A stretch of DNA of 45,422 nucleotides from a virus: IMG/VR virus record IMGVR_UViG_3300032954_000031, positions 1 through 45,422 of that record. One strand, 5' to 3'. Shown piece after piece: positions 33,928 to 41,992 of the stretch (positions are counted from its first letter, which is position 1; the number at the start of each line of letters is the position of its first letter). Both the position numbers and the translations under genes were made by a program. The notes beneath the pieces are model-generated. The model saw only the letters and a list, made by a program, of their open reading frames with translations, was not told the origin of the DNA and searched no databases.

Positions 33928-34103
33928 CAGCGCGCCTCACGGATGGCGGCTTCGCGCGCGAGCTCAACGCACATTTCCAGCGCGATGCTCAGCATGTCAC
34001 GCATCGTGCGGAGATCGCGTTGAAGGTCTAGGAGTTGCTGTTCGAGGGAGACAACATCGGCCGCGAGGAGCGCGGTTTCATTTGGATATTCAAACGTTGG
34101 CAC
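33924..34103 (-). CDS. Coiled-coil mini-protein upstream of the helicase, 59 aa
   Basis: GTG start at 34103 with GAGG about ten bases upstream and an in-frame stop just before. The product begins MPTFEYPNETALLAADVVSL and continues as one helix (EQQLLDLQRDLRTMRDMLSI) with heptad-like leucines. Its stop overlaps the helicase start by four bases (GTGA), which supports both. It may be a helicase loader or cofactor; that is inference from coupling. Confidence 0.7.
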   Translation of the reverse strand: MPTFEYPNETALLAADVVSLEQQLLDLQRDLRTMRDMLSIALEMCVELAREAAIREARW

Positions 34104-34240
34104 TAAGCTCGTCCTCTAGCAAGGCTGAGGTGAAAGCGTCGGGCCTCGTCGCTGTGCTAGCAACGACGAGCTACGGGCGTTGGCGCCGTCGCACCGCCGC
34201 CGCCCGACGCGCGACAGAGTAAACAGCCCCGCACGAAAAG
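34104..34240. other. Intergenic region with a 7-bp stem-loop
   Basis: No gene seen. CTCGTCG (34145-34151) pairs with CGACGAG (34164-34170) around a loop that itself contains the palindrome TGCTAGCA (34155-34162). It separates the wHTH-protein gene from the coiled-coil/helicase pair and may hold a terminator for the first and a promoter for the second. No clear promoter hexamers were found. Confidence 0.45.
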
Positions 34241-34756
34241 TCAATCGCTTCCTGGTGGCGTCAACTTAAATTCAGGCGTCAACGGGCCATCTGTGTTCCA
34301 TGAACGCGGAATTTGCGTTGCCGCATCGCGTCCGAGCGGCTTGTACGGCAGATAGCGGTACGCACTGCGCCGCGGCGTCCGGTTCCACTCAATCTCTCCG
34401 CCGTCTGCGCGTGCGATCCTCCGTGCATCGCTGAGCCGTGTCCGCCAGGCACACGCTGCGAATCGCTGAAAGCGTTTCCAGTGAATCCACTGGCCCGGTC
34501 GCTGCTGCAAGAGCGCATAGACGGCTGGTTGCGGCGTCTCCGCAAGGCTTTCTAGTTTGCACGCCGTCACGTACTTCGTGTTCGCCTCAGCGTACGATTC
34601 GTCCAACGTCGCGCCCATGATCGCACCGTGACTATTCTGCATGACATAGACAATCTGGCCGAGCTGCGGTTGCGGCGTCTCCGGCTGGCGGAGCGCCGGC
34701 TCGCCGCTTCCCGCGTCAGTTTGATTCGTTCGGCTGTCGTGTCTTCCATCGGTCAT
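34241..34756 (-). CDS. Winged-helix-like protein, 171 aa
   Basis: The start at 34756 overlaps the upstream stop by four bases; a longer reading from 34924 lies in another gene. After a disordered, Gln/Pro-rich N-terminus, the C-terminal half shows a winged-helix pattern: WKRFQRFAACAWRTRLSDARR (recognition helix) then GGEIEWNRTPRRSAYRYLPY (wing). It may be a transcription regulator or replication accessory protein. It lies upstream of the helicase module. Confidence 0.65.
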   Translation of the reverse strand: MTDGRHDSRTNQTDAGSGEPALRQPETPQPQLGQIVYVMQNSHGAIMGATLDESYAEANTKYVTACKLESLAETPQPAVYALLQQRPGQWIHWKRFQRFAACAWRTRLSDARRIARADGGEIEWNRTPRRSAYRYLPYKPLGRDAATQIPRSWNTDGPLTPEFKLTPPGSD

Positions 34757-34983
34757 CTTCCTTCGGCTCCGTATTCCATGAACCGATGCGTGGCTGTTGG
34801 TTTGATCGTCTGCCGTGAGTTCAGCGTCAACAATGTGACTGTTCCGGCTGGGGGCATCGTGAGCTTCGTCTGCAAGTCCACATTGCAGTAATCTTCTGTC
34901 AGGTGGATGGCCTTCACGATGCACGGCACCATCACCGTGTCGCCAACCTTGAGTTCCGTTCCACGCTTATCGTGCGGCATCAT
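34753..34983 (-). CDS. Small beta-barrel (SH3-like) protein, 76 aa
   Basis: The sequence GTELKVGDTVMVPCIVKAIH followed by YCNVDLQT and TVTLLTLNSRQTIK is a five-strand small barrel pattern I have seen in phage mini-proteins. CAGGAG lies upstream and the start overlaps the preceding stop by four bases. Function unknown. It could bind nucleic acid. Confidence 0.7.
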   Translation of the reverse strand: MMPHDKRGTELKVGDTVMVPCIVKAIHLTEDYCNVDLQTKLTMPPAGTVTLLTLNSRQTIKPTATHRFMEYGAEGR

Positions 34984-35765
34984 CTTTCTCCTGTTGGGGT
35001 CGCACGGCTCCGGCTACTTTCGGCCGCGCGTTCAGCCGCTTCTGCCGCCTGTTCGTCTGCTGTCAGGTCTTCCCATCGGCGCTCCTCCGGTCGTGCGTCG
35101 GCCCTGTCGCTCTGTTCACGCTTGGCGGTTTCGTCTCGCACGATGCCGTTCCACTCCGAGTTCCACGGCACAAAGCAGGCGCGGCGAATCGCGCCGATGT
35201 TCTCGCTGGTGATGGTCAGTGTATCGAGGTACGCGCAAAGTTCTCGACTGAGATAAACCTGTACAAGCGACGGCTGTGGCGGGTCGGGCGGTCGGGCCTC
35301 GGCTCCCGCAGCTACTTCGGCCACTCTCGCATGAATAATCCGAACGATTCGTCGGCTCGCGTCGTCTAAAGGCTCGTCGAAATTTCCAAACAGCAACCCG
35401 GAACGCGCTGAACTCAGAAGGTCGTCGACTAATCGGTGCAGATCTGGTGGTCCGGGTCGTTGTCCAGCCAGTCGCGACACGCCTTCATCGCTCGCGCGAC
35501 GTTCCGACGGTTGATCTGTCGCTCCAAACCCATCATCGCGGCGTTCAGCCGTTGGATCGCTTGCTGCCGTCGCTTCAGGCAAATCTCGCACGGTTTTCGA
35601 GTTCGCTTGTTCATGGGTGGGCTCCTGTGCTTCGGCTGCCGCCCGGCTGTCGTAAACCACATGCGCTGTCGCTCCGTGACGACGAACGACTGGCTCGCTC
35701 CACTGAGTCGGCGGCTCCTGTGCTTCGACGAGCGCGGCGTCGATCTTGTTTGGTTCGTTCTTCAT
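34980..35765 (-). CDS. Hypothetical protein, 261 aa, with low-complexity middle
   Basis: Both ends are coupled to neighbours by ATGA overlaps, so the frame is probably used. The N-terminus has the motif AALVEAQEP and again AAAEAQEP, which recurs in another gene (36474-36737). The C-terminal part (LVQVYLSRELCAYLDTLTIT) looks folded and ends in a Glu/Ala/Arg helix. The middle third is low-complexity and covers the nested gene at 35429-35614 in another frame, so the region is either dual-coding or one frame is spurious there. Confidence 0.5.
   Translation of the reverse strand: MKNEPNKIDAALVEAQEPPTQWSEPVVRRHGATAHVVYDSRAAAEAQEPTHEQANSKTVRDLPEATAASDPTAERRDDGFGATDQPSERRASDEGVSRLAGQRPGPPDLHRLVDDLLSSARSGLLFGNFDEPLDDASRRIVRIIHARVAEVAAGAEARPPDPPQPSLVQVYLSRELCAYLDTLTITSENIGAIRRACFVPWNSEWNGIVRDETAKREQSDRADARPEERRWEDLTADEQAAEAAERAAESSRSRATPTGER
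35429..35614 (-). CDS. Nested small zinc-type protein, 61 aa
   Basis: This frame lies wholly inside the 261-aa gene in a different frame on the same strand. It has CAGGAG seven bases upstream of ATG 35614. The product reads MNKRTRKPCEICLKRRQQAI then GLERQINRRNVARAMKACRD, with CxxC and a later Cys pair, and looks more protein-like than the enclosing frame. It could be a true overprinted gene. Confidence is moderate because no comparison was possible. Confidence 0.55.
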   Translation of the reverse strand: MNKRTRKPCEICLKRRQQAIQRLNAAMMGLERQINRRNVARAMKACRDWLDNDPDHQICTD

Positions 35766-36292
35766 ACGGCACCTTCGATAGCCGTGCGCTTCGCAGCCAC
35801 GCGGCCCATAATTCCAGTCCCCGGAAATAGATCGACAACTTTGTCTCCCGCTTGCACGTTCAGCAGGTCAAGAATCCACGCGCAGACGGCCTCTGGCTTC
35901 GCTCCGGTCAGTCCCTTCCTCAGCGTGATCGGGTGAACGATGAAGTCTTTCGGCGTCGTTTGCTTTCCGCCCTTCACGGGTGGCGGATGGTTCTTGTTCC
36001 GGCCGCCGCGAAAAATCACCGCCTCCCACGCGAACGCTGGACGCACGCCTCGCTTGAACGCACAGAATGACTTCGACCAGCTGGCGACGCGCGCGTCATC
36101 AGGGCACAACGGGAGCAACGTTCGCAGCGATGGCGTGCTGGCCGAAAGCGCCCATCCGCCGGGAAACTCTCGTGTCAGACGGTCAATCAACGCCCGATGC
36201 GTCGCTACATCGTTCCAGCAGCCGTCATCGTGCCGATGTCCGTAGAGACCGCAGCAGCCAAGATACGGTGGATCGGCATATGCGACCTTCAT
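35762..36292 (-). CDS. DPPY-type DNA adenine/cytosine-N4 methyltransferase, 176 aa
   Basis: The start at 36292 overlaps the upstream stop by four bases. The catalytic motif is MKVAYADPPYLG at the N-terminus, and the AdoMet-binding motif DLFPGTGIMGRVA is at the C-terminus. This order is typical of the beta class of amino-methyltransferases. No restriction enzyme is adjacent. Likely role: masking phage DNA from host restriction or marking origin/operator sites. It is shorter than many (176 residues) and seems to lack a separate target recognition domain. Confidence 0.8.
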   Translation of the reverse strand: MKVAYADPPYLGCCGLYGHRHDDGCWNDVATHRALIDRLTREFPGGWALSASTPSLRTLLPLCPDDARVASWSKSFCAFKRGVRPAFAWEAVIFRGGRNKNHPPPVKGGKQTTPKDFIVHPITLRKGLTGAKPEAVCAWILDLLNVQAGDKVVDLFPGTGIMGRVAAKRTAIEGAV

Positions 36293-36477
36293 TCTTCGCG
36301 GTCCCAAGGATGGATCGTAGTTGCAATTCGCTTCAGCGCTTTACCTATAGGATGAATAGATATCAGCACTCGACGCGGGCCGTTTGTGTATCTGGTCTGC
36401 TTACCTTCAAACCAACCACATGACGCGCATCTGTCGTCGTTCCACTGTGCGCCACACATGGGACAGAAATGCTTCAT
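36289..36477 (-). CDS. Zinc-ribbon mini-protein, 62 aa
   Basis: CPMCG (4-8) and CASCG (17-21) form a classic four-Cys ribbon at the N-terminus, followed by a basic tail (RVLISIHPIGKALKRIATTI). It overlaps the methyltransferase start by four bases, suggesting coexpression. Function unknown; nucleic-acid binding is possible. Confidence 0.75.
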   Translation of the reverse strand: MKHFCPMCGAQWNDDRCASCGWFEGKQTRYTNGPRRVLISIHPIGKALKRIATTIHPWDREE

Positions 36478-36737
36478 CTCGATAACCCAACGCGCTTCAG
36501 CGCATCGTCTGGGGGAAGGCCGAGATAACCCTGCTCTCTGAGCGTCGTCAGTACTTCAAGCAGTGTCGGTTGAGGCTCCTGTGCTTCGGCGAGCGCGGCG
36601 TCGAGGTCTTCGATACAGAGTGGACACCGTGGCGACCAATCGTCGTGCGTCACCACCGCGCCGGGTCGAATGTGCGTCACGCCTTCTTTTAGTAGGAGGG
36701 CTCGCAGGGCGGATCGGCCGGCCCCCTCGTTAGCCAT
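36474..36737 (-). CDS. Hypothetical protein with one CxxC, 87 aa
   Basis: The start at 36737 has GGGAGG about six bases upstream. The product begins MANEGAGRSALRALLLKEGV, contains RCPLCIEDLDAALAEAQEPQ and ends in a helical LLEVLTTLREQGYLGLPPDD. It shares AALAEAQEP with the 261-aa protein and EGAGR with the neighbouring frame. A single CxxC suggests metal bridging in a dimer. Confidence 0.6.
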   Translation of the reverse strand: MANEGAGRSALRALLLKEGVTHIRPGAVVTHDDWSPRCPLCIEDLDAALAEAQEPQPTLLEVLTTLREQGYLGLPPDDALKRVGLSR

Positions 36738-36953
36738 GCGAGACCTCCCGCGAGGTGCGATCACACAGATCCGCCAAGGCGCTTCTCCATGAACGATGAA
36801 AGCACGGATTTCGGCCGTGATTAAACCTGCCGTCCGTCCGAAACGCCCATACCGCCCACATCGGTCCATAATCCGGATGGTTAACAGCCCTGAGCCACGG
36901 CTTCCGATAGAAGTCCTCCCATCGGCCGGCCCCCCCTCGATGGGTTCAGTCAT
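36730..36953 (-). pseudogene. Frameshifted small gene at a G7 run
   Basis: The start ATG 36953 has CAGGAG about 11 bases upstream. After MTEPIEGG the zero frame continues in unlikely sequence, while the -1 frame, entered at the run of seven G (36930-36936 on the leftward strand), gives AGRWEDFYRKPWLRAVNHPD and onward to a stop at 36730. That frame has a natural-looking composition (Trp, Tyr, His, Arg; a CFH motif). Two sister boxes have five G and stay in frame. So this is a homopolymer error, a phase-variable run, or programmed -1 frameshifting. Confidence 0.55.
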
Positions 36954-37110
36954 CAGACTTTTTCTCCTGCGTGATGTGGATCGCCTCCGCGACTACCTTG
37001 TTCGGCGCGAAACTCGTCCCGCAGTGCGGACAGTCGAAGAACACATCGATGTTCGTGCCGTGCCGTTTTTGAAGCGCCGTCAGCATTTCGATCGCTTGGT
37101 TGATAGTCAT
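36946..37110 (-). CDS. Zinc-knuckle mini-protein, 54 aa
   Basis: Begins MTINQAIEMLTALQKRHGTN and carries DVFFDCPHCGTSFAPNK, a CxxC knuckle typical of phage mini-proteins, then a helix. It starts immediately after the stop of the 15-codon frame at 37111-37158, with GAGGGGG as a possible ribosome binding site. It overlaps the next start by eight bases. Confidence 0.7.
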   Translation of the reverse strand: MTINQAIEMLTALQKRHGTNIDVFFDCPHCGTSFAPNKVVAEAIHITQEKKSDD

Positions 37111-37158
37111 CTAGCGGCCGGCCCCCTCGATGTCAGCGGTCATCGGCTTCTCTGTCAT
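37111..37158 (-). other. Possible 15-codon leader peptide
   Basis: A short frame reading MTEKPMTADIEGAGR ends in TAG directly before ATG 37110. Its EGAGR ending is encoded by the box shared with two neighbouring genes. It could be a decayed gene end, a leader that couples translation, or chance. Confidence 0.35.
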
Positions 37159-37285
37159 CAGTCGTGCCCTTCACGAAAGTGCGCGCCGCACCGGTCGCAG
37201 TACTCTTGTCCAGCCGCGCGGTATCGACTTGGTAGATCGCGCCATCGGCGATCCGTCTCCAGAAACTACCTTCAGTTGGCGTCAT
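37133..37285 (-). CDS. Hypothetical small protein, 50 aa, possible frameshift
   Basis: Start 37285 with GGGAG eight bases upstream. The zero frame reads MTPTEGSFWRRIADGAIYQV and ends at 37133 without clear motifs. In another frame the same DNA encodes RYRAAGQEYCDRCGAHFREG and H-D before a stop, a convincing zinc-finger-like end without its own start codon. A shift near codon 8 would join the two. Which one is real is unclear. Confidence 0.4.
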   Translation of the reverse strand: MTPTEGSFWRRIADGAIYQVDTARLDKSTATGAARTFVKGTTDDREADDR

Positions 37286-37297
37286 GATCAGGGCTCC

Positions 37298-37438
37298 CTA
37301 CTTCGGAATCGACGTGCTGATGTCGATCTGAATCTGCGATGCCGGAAGATTTGCGGCTACCGTCGGCGTGATCGGCGGTTTCGCTGGCGGAATCGGGATT
37401 CCGCAATGTGGACATGTCGGTAGACTGTTCTCTGACAT
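37298..37438 (-). CDS. Zinc-knuckle mini-protein, 46 aa
   Basis: The product MSENSLPTCPHCGIPIPPAK continues with a Pro/Thr/Ile-rich tail. GGGAG lies seven bases before ATG 37438. One CPHCG knuckle. Function unknown; part of the zinc mini-protein cluster. A 151-aa overlapping frame (37272-37727) has shadow-like composition and is rejected. Confidence 0.65.
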   Translation of the reverse strand: MSENSLPTCPHCGIPIPPAKPPITPTVAANLPASQIQIDISTSIPK

Positions 37439-37489
37439 GAGACGGCTCCCGCTGCTCCTGTTTTGCGCGCTGTGAAGATGACGGATCGG

Positions 37490-37705
37490 CTACTTCGCCT
37501 TGGATCTGCGACGCTTCGCGATCGCATATTCCAGCCGTTCCCGTTCCAACCATTGAATTGTCTCCTGAAAAATCCGCAGAATCTTCGCATCTGCTTCGTC
37601 GCATCGACGTTCGATCCGTCGAATTGCCTTCGCTTCGCGCTCGTTCTTCCGCATACGCCTGCTCCTGGGTCCAGAAGGAACCTTCGACGGGCGATGTCCC
37701 TTCAT
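37490..37705 (-). CDS. Basic coiled-coil mini-protein, 71 aa
   Basis: Two starts have good ribosome binding sites: 37705 (CAGGAG) and 37654 (CAGGAG, 54 aa). The core RKNEREAKAIRRIERRCDEA followed by FQETIQWLERERLEYAIAKR is a highly charged helix. The tail is RRRSKAK. Likely nucleic-acid binding or a protein-interaction adaptor. Confidence 0.6.
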   Translation of the reverse strand: MKGHRPSKVPSGPRSRRMRKNEREAKAIRRIERRCDEADAKILRIFQETIQWLERERLEYAIAKRRRSKAK

Positions 37706-37734
37706 GCGCGCTCCTGCCTTCCTGCAACGCTTAG

Positions 37735-37998
37735 CTAGTACTGCTCCACCACAACGATCTTGATCCGCAGTGGTCTGAACTCCCAATCTGGCGAATGCCC
37801 GTGCGCATGATCCGCCATCTGTCGCGCCGCGATTCTGGCTTCGCGCCGTGTACGCCAACTCGCCGGCCAATAATCGACGTGCGCTGGTTTCTCAACCTTC
37901 GGAAACACCCACCCGACGCCGAGCGCACCAGTCCATTCCGGATCACGTCGCGTCCGCATCTGAACCGCCCATCGGTGGCGCGCGTGCGATTTCTTCAT
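37735..37998 (-). CDS. Hypothetical protein, 87 aa
   Basis: His/Arg/Trp-rich compact protein (SHARHRWAVQMRTRRDPEWT, VFPKVEKPAHVDYWPASWRT, PLRIKIVVVEQY). No family recognised. Nine-base gap to the following gene upstream (ends 38005). The sequence composition is typical of a folded small domain. Confidence 0.65.
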   Translation of the reverse strand: MKKSHARHRWAVQMRTRRDPEWTGALGVGWVFPKVEKPAHVDYWPASWRTRREARIAARQMADHAHGHSPDWEFRPLRIKIVVVEQY

Positions 37999-38004
37999 GG
38001 CGCG

Positions 38005-38457
38005 TTACGGCTCGGATCGACGGCTGAGCACGGCCTCGAGATCATCCGCAATTCCTAAGATCACGGCTCCATGTGTGCGCGTGGCCGAGTCGAGTGCGTT
38101 CCACCCTTCGATCGGCTGCGTGACATTCATCGGACACAGCCGCTCACCCCGACGCCGCTGCTCCTGCTCATACTGCGCGATCTGGTCGAGGAGTTCTTCT
38201 GCGCGGAGGGCTCGGGCTTCTGCGGTTTCTGACTCTTGTTGCGCTTCCCTAAAATCGTCAGTGGCGGCATTGAACATCCGAGTGAGACGTTCGTTCTCCT
38301 GCTGGAGTTGGGTGAGGGCGTCGAGCAACACCCCGCGATGCGCCTTGAGTGTCTTAATTCCAGATCGACAACAGGACGCGTACCATTCTTCGTGCTCATC
38401 AGCCTCATGCCGGTGTCGGATCGCGGTGAGGGTGTCCGCGCTCAGGGCGTCGATCAT
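38005..38457 (-). CDS. Coiled-coil hypothetical protein, 150 aa
   Basis: The start at 38457 overlaps the preceding stop by four bases. Residues about 35-115 form a long coiled coil (LDALTQLQQENERLTRMFNA, QESETAEARALRAEELLDQI). The C-terminus has a short conserved-looking end (THGAVILGIADDLEAVLSRR). N-terminal HRHEADEHEEWYASCC may bind metal. Proteins of this kind are frequent in phage accessory regions. No function assigned. Confidence 0.65.
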   Translation of the reverse strand: MIDALSADTLTAIRHRHEADEHEEWYASCCRSGIKTLKAHRGVLLDALTQLQQENERLTRMFNAATDDFREAQQESETAEARALRAEELLDQIAQYEQEQRRRGERLCPMNVTQPIEGWNALDSATRTHGAVILGIADDLEAVLSRRSEP

Positions 38458-38786
38458 GGCTGTTCCTTTTCTCGCACTGAACCGCGACAATATGTGCAGG
38501 TCGTGAAGTTATAGTCGACGAGCATGGCTGGCTGTTGCTTCGCCAAGGCTCGCGCCTCTTGCCTGGATTTGCTGTGCCTCTTGCGACACAGATGCGACAC
38601 GAGGGCACCGCGCGCGTTGTCAATGCCAAACGGCAATCGGGTAGCGATGCCAGTCATGTAATCGCAGAGCGGGCAACAGATCATCAACACCAATGATCGG
38701 TTGATCTCTTGCTCGCGCCAGCGATCGAAGGCGGATTCCATCTTCGTGTTCTCAGCGGCTAAGGCGGCTTTGGTGTCAGCGTCCAC
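38454..38786 (-). CDS. Zinc-finger-like protein, 110 aa
   Basis: CCPLCDYMTG near residue 37 and HLCRKRH near 65 suggest a C2H2-like finger with a long loop. A second pair CTYC sits near 97. N-terminal helix (AALAAENTKMESAFDRWREQ). Possible nucleic-acid binding. It overlaps the next gene by four bases and the previous one by 11. Confidence 0.6.
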   Translation of the reverse strand: MDADTKAALAAENTKMESAFDRWREQEINRSLVLMICCPLCDYMTGIATRLPFGIDNARGALVSHLCRKRHSKSRQEARALAKQQPAMLVDYNFTTCTYCRGSVREKEQP

Positions 38787-38961
38787 GGCAATAGCCCACG
38801 CTTTTCAAGGCGCTCAGTCCATCGGTCGCCTGCGCTGCCTGAAGAATGTTGCACATCTCAGTTTCTTCCCAAGCACTAGCAGCAATGTCGGTCGCACAGA
38901 TGACGACCACGATCACAGCCACGGCGAGTAAGGTGATGGCGACCAGATCAACATCCTTCAT
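38776..38961 (-). CDS. Single-pass membrane mini-protein, 61 aa
   Basis: The start at 38961 shares a base with the upstream stop. Residues 5-22 form a strongly hydrophobic helix (LVAITLLAVAVIVVVICA), then a short polar tail with two Cys. It may be an early inner-membrane protein that modifies the host. Family unknown. Confidence 0.7.
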   Translation of the reverse strand: MKDVDLVAITLLAVAVIVVVICATDIAASAWEETEMCNILQAAQATDGLSALKSVGYCRGR

Positions 38962-39164
38962 CACTTCTCCGCTGTCAGCGCGACGAGCAACGCTTCCACT
39001 GTACCTGCGGCCCACGCATCCCGGACATGATCGCTCGCCTTCGCCGGATGATCTTCGTTCAACGCCAAGAACAGATCCAATCGTGATCGCAACACCTTCT
39101 GACAGGCGAAGCGTCGGACGGACTCAGCCGCGTGCTGCTTCAGATCAGCGGTGTCTGTTGCCAT
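38961..39164 (-). CDS. Helical hypothetical protein, 67 aa
   Basis: Starts at 39164, overlapping the preceding stop (TAATG). All-helical composition (HAAESVRRFACQKVLRSRLD, KASDHVRDAWAAGTVEALLV). No family recognised. Confidence 0.65.
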   Translation of the reverse strand: MATDTADLKQHAAESVRRFACQKVLRSRLDLFLALNEDHPAKASDHVRDAWAAGTVEALLVALTAEK

Positions 39165-39381
39165 TACTGCTGTCCTTTCATGGCTTGCGCGCGAAGGCTC
39201 TCGTAAAGCGCCGACGCTATATCGGAGAGACAGCTCGCGCAAAGGTCGAGATCGTCACGCTGGGGCTTGTCGACGCGGATCGTAGCTTCGCAATTAAAGC
39301 CACGCTCAATCGTCACCAGCGCGCACTGCTTGGGCCAGTCCACAATGATACGGTCGCAGCAATCGCAGTGTGGTTTTTGCA

Positions 39382-39382
<1 letters not shown>
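39164..39382 (-). CDS. Zinc-binding mini-protein, 72 aa
   Basis: CDCCDR near residue 6 and CASC near residue 48 bracket a beta-rich middle (KQCALVTIERGFNCEATIRV), giving a treble-clef-like four-Cys layout. Start shares a base with the stop of the upstream Ala-rich gene. Function unknown. Confidence 0.7.
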
Positions 39383-41211
<1,829 letters not shown>

Positions 41212-41215
<4 letters not shown>

Positions 41216-41406
41216 TGGACACCTTCCGCTTTCGCGATCACGGCGTCGGCTCGTGCGCCGAATCCGTGAGCAATCCCACAGCGCTCCAATTCCGCGATCA
41301 ATTCGTCCACGAGTTCATCGTCGCCGTGCTCGGCAATGACGCGGCCCATCGCGGCGGCGGCCTCGCGCAGCTCTTTCAGGGACGCGAGCAGTTCAGCGTC
41401 AGCCAT
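41212..41406 (-). CDS. Small helical protein with shared C-terminal tail, 64 aa
   Basis: The start at 41406 shares bases with the preceding stop (TAATG). Helical sequence (AELLASLKELREAAAAMGRV, DDELVDELIAELERCGIAHG). Its last residues ADAVIAKAEGVQ match the tail of the Ala-tract proteins (SAVIAKAEGVQ). This suggests the gene was the source or a junction for their duplication. Function unknown. Confidence 0.7.
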
Positions 41407-41744
41407 TACTTGCTCTTTCCGGTTCCGTTCAACAGTCCGCGCTTGCGAAGCCATCTCCGAATCCATCGCCTGATGAGCACAGCGACGTTTCCGTCTGATT
41501 CATTCGCTGCGGCCGTTCTTAGCGCCTTCGCCTCTTCTGGGCTGAATCTGATATTGAATTGGTTCGCCAGGACTGGTCGACCATAACCGAGCCGTCGCAT
41601 ACGGCTGTGTAGCAGATGGTGATAGGCCGAGTCCTGACAGATGACGAGTTGACTATTGTGGCCGTCATAGGTGTGGTGATGCACCTCTGCGCCAGCCGGA
41701 AGCGGTTTACCGAGCGCGGCGGCAGCACGTTCTCTGTGAGTCAC
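41406..41744 (-). CDS. HNH-type endonuclease-like protein, 112 aa
   Basis: The motif AEVHHHTYDGHNSQLVICQD followed by YHHLLHSRMRRLGYG fits the HNH fold (His pair, Asn, later His). The C-terminal half (FNIRFSPEEAKALRTAAANE and LIRRWIRRWLRK) looks like a ribbon-helix-helix-type DNA-binding part. I prefer GTG 41744: the upstream ATG 41756 lies within the -10 of a near-consensus promoter, and transcription would begin at about 41744-41745, giving a leaderless message. This first leftward gene may be a homing or regulatory nuclease. Confidence 0.65.
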   Translation of the reverse strand: MTHRERAAAALGKPLPAGAEVHHHTYDGHNSQLVICQDSAYHHLLHSRMRRLGYGRPVLANQFNIRFSPEEAKALRTAAANESDGNVAVLIRRWIRRWLRKRGLLNGTGKSK

Positions 41745-41751
41745 CGCAGCG

Positions 41752-41780
41752 AGCATACATGCTTACCGCAAGCATGTCAA
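41752..41780 (-). promoter_or_regulatory. Leftward sigma70-like promoter
   Basis: On the leftward strand TTGACA (41780-41775) and TATGCT (41757-41752) are separated by exactly 17 bases. This is close to the bacterial consensus. The expected start of transcription lies at about 41745. It would drive the HNH gene and the long accessory operon. Confidence 0.75.
41758..41776. promoter_or_regulatory. Operator-like palindrome between divergent promoters
   Basis: CATGCTT (41758-41764) and AAGCATG (41770-41776) are perfect inverted arms around ACCGC, filling the spacer of the leftward promoter. A second related imperfect palindrome (GCTT...AAGC, 41781-41795) overlaps the rightward -35. A repressor binding both would control both directions. 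The regulator could be the small basic or RHH proteins of the rightward block. Confidence 0.6.
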
Positions 41781-41782
41781 GC

Positions 41783-41811
41783 TTGCACCGTAAGCAGCCC
41801 TGTGCTAGGCT
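41783..41811 (+). promoter_or_regulatory. Rightward sigma70-like promoter
   Basis: TTGCAC (41783-41788) and TAGGCT (41806-41811) are separated by 17 bases, with TG elements before the -10. Transcription would start at about 41818, only a few bases before ATG 41825, so the first rightward message may also be almost leaderless. Confidence 0.55.
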
Positions 41812-41824
41812 TTGTGATGTGGAC

Positions 41825-41992
41825 ATGGACAGTGAGGAACTGCAGGCGATTCTCCAGCGACTTCGCAGTGCGCTCGGACGCAGCGGTGGAGAAGCGCGAG
41901 CGAAGAAGCTCTCAGGGAAACGCCGATCCGATATTGCCCGGAAGGCCGCGCGCGCTCGATGGAGAAAGCCGAGAAAGAATGGTAAGGCATGA
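41825..41992 (+). CDS. Small basic protein, 55 aa
   Basis: Start 41825 chosen because the longer frame (41759) would begin inside the promoter. The sequence MDSEELQAILQRLRSALGRS followed by RSDIARKAARARWRKPRKNG is a basic helix pattern seen in many phages and plasmids as a small DNA-binding protein. It is the first gene of the rightward block. It could be the regulator of the adjacent operators. Confidence 0.7.
   Translation: MDSEELQAILQRLRSALGRSGGEARAKKLSGKRRSDIARKAARARWRKPRKNGKA

Noticed and set aside
35611-35838. 75-aa leftward frame ending at the start of the nested 61-aa gene
   Set aside because: Arg/Ser-rich, overlaps the methyltransferase and the 261-aa gene, no ribosome binding site seen.
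37272-37727. 151-aa leftward frame
   Set aside because: Its composition is shadow-like (Ser, Arg, Glu, Asp) and it overlaps the 46-aa zinc-knuckle gene and the coiled-coil gene, both of which have good ribosome binding sites.
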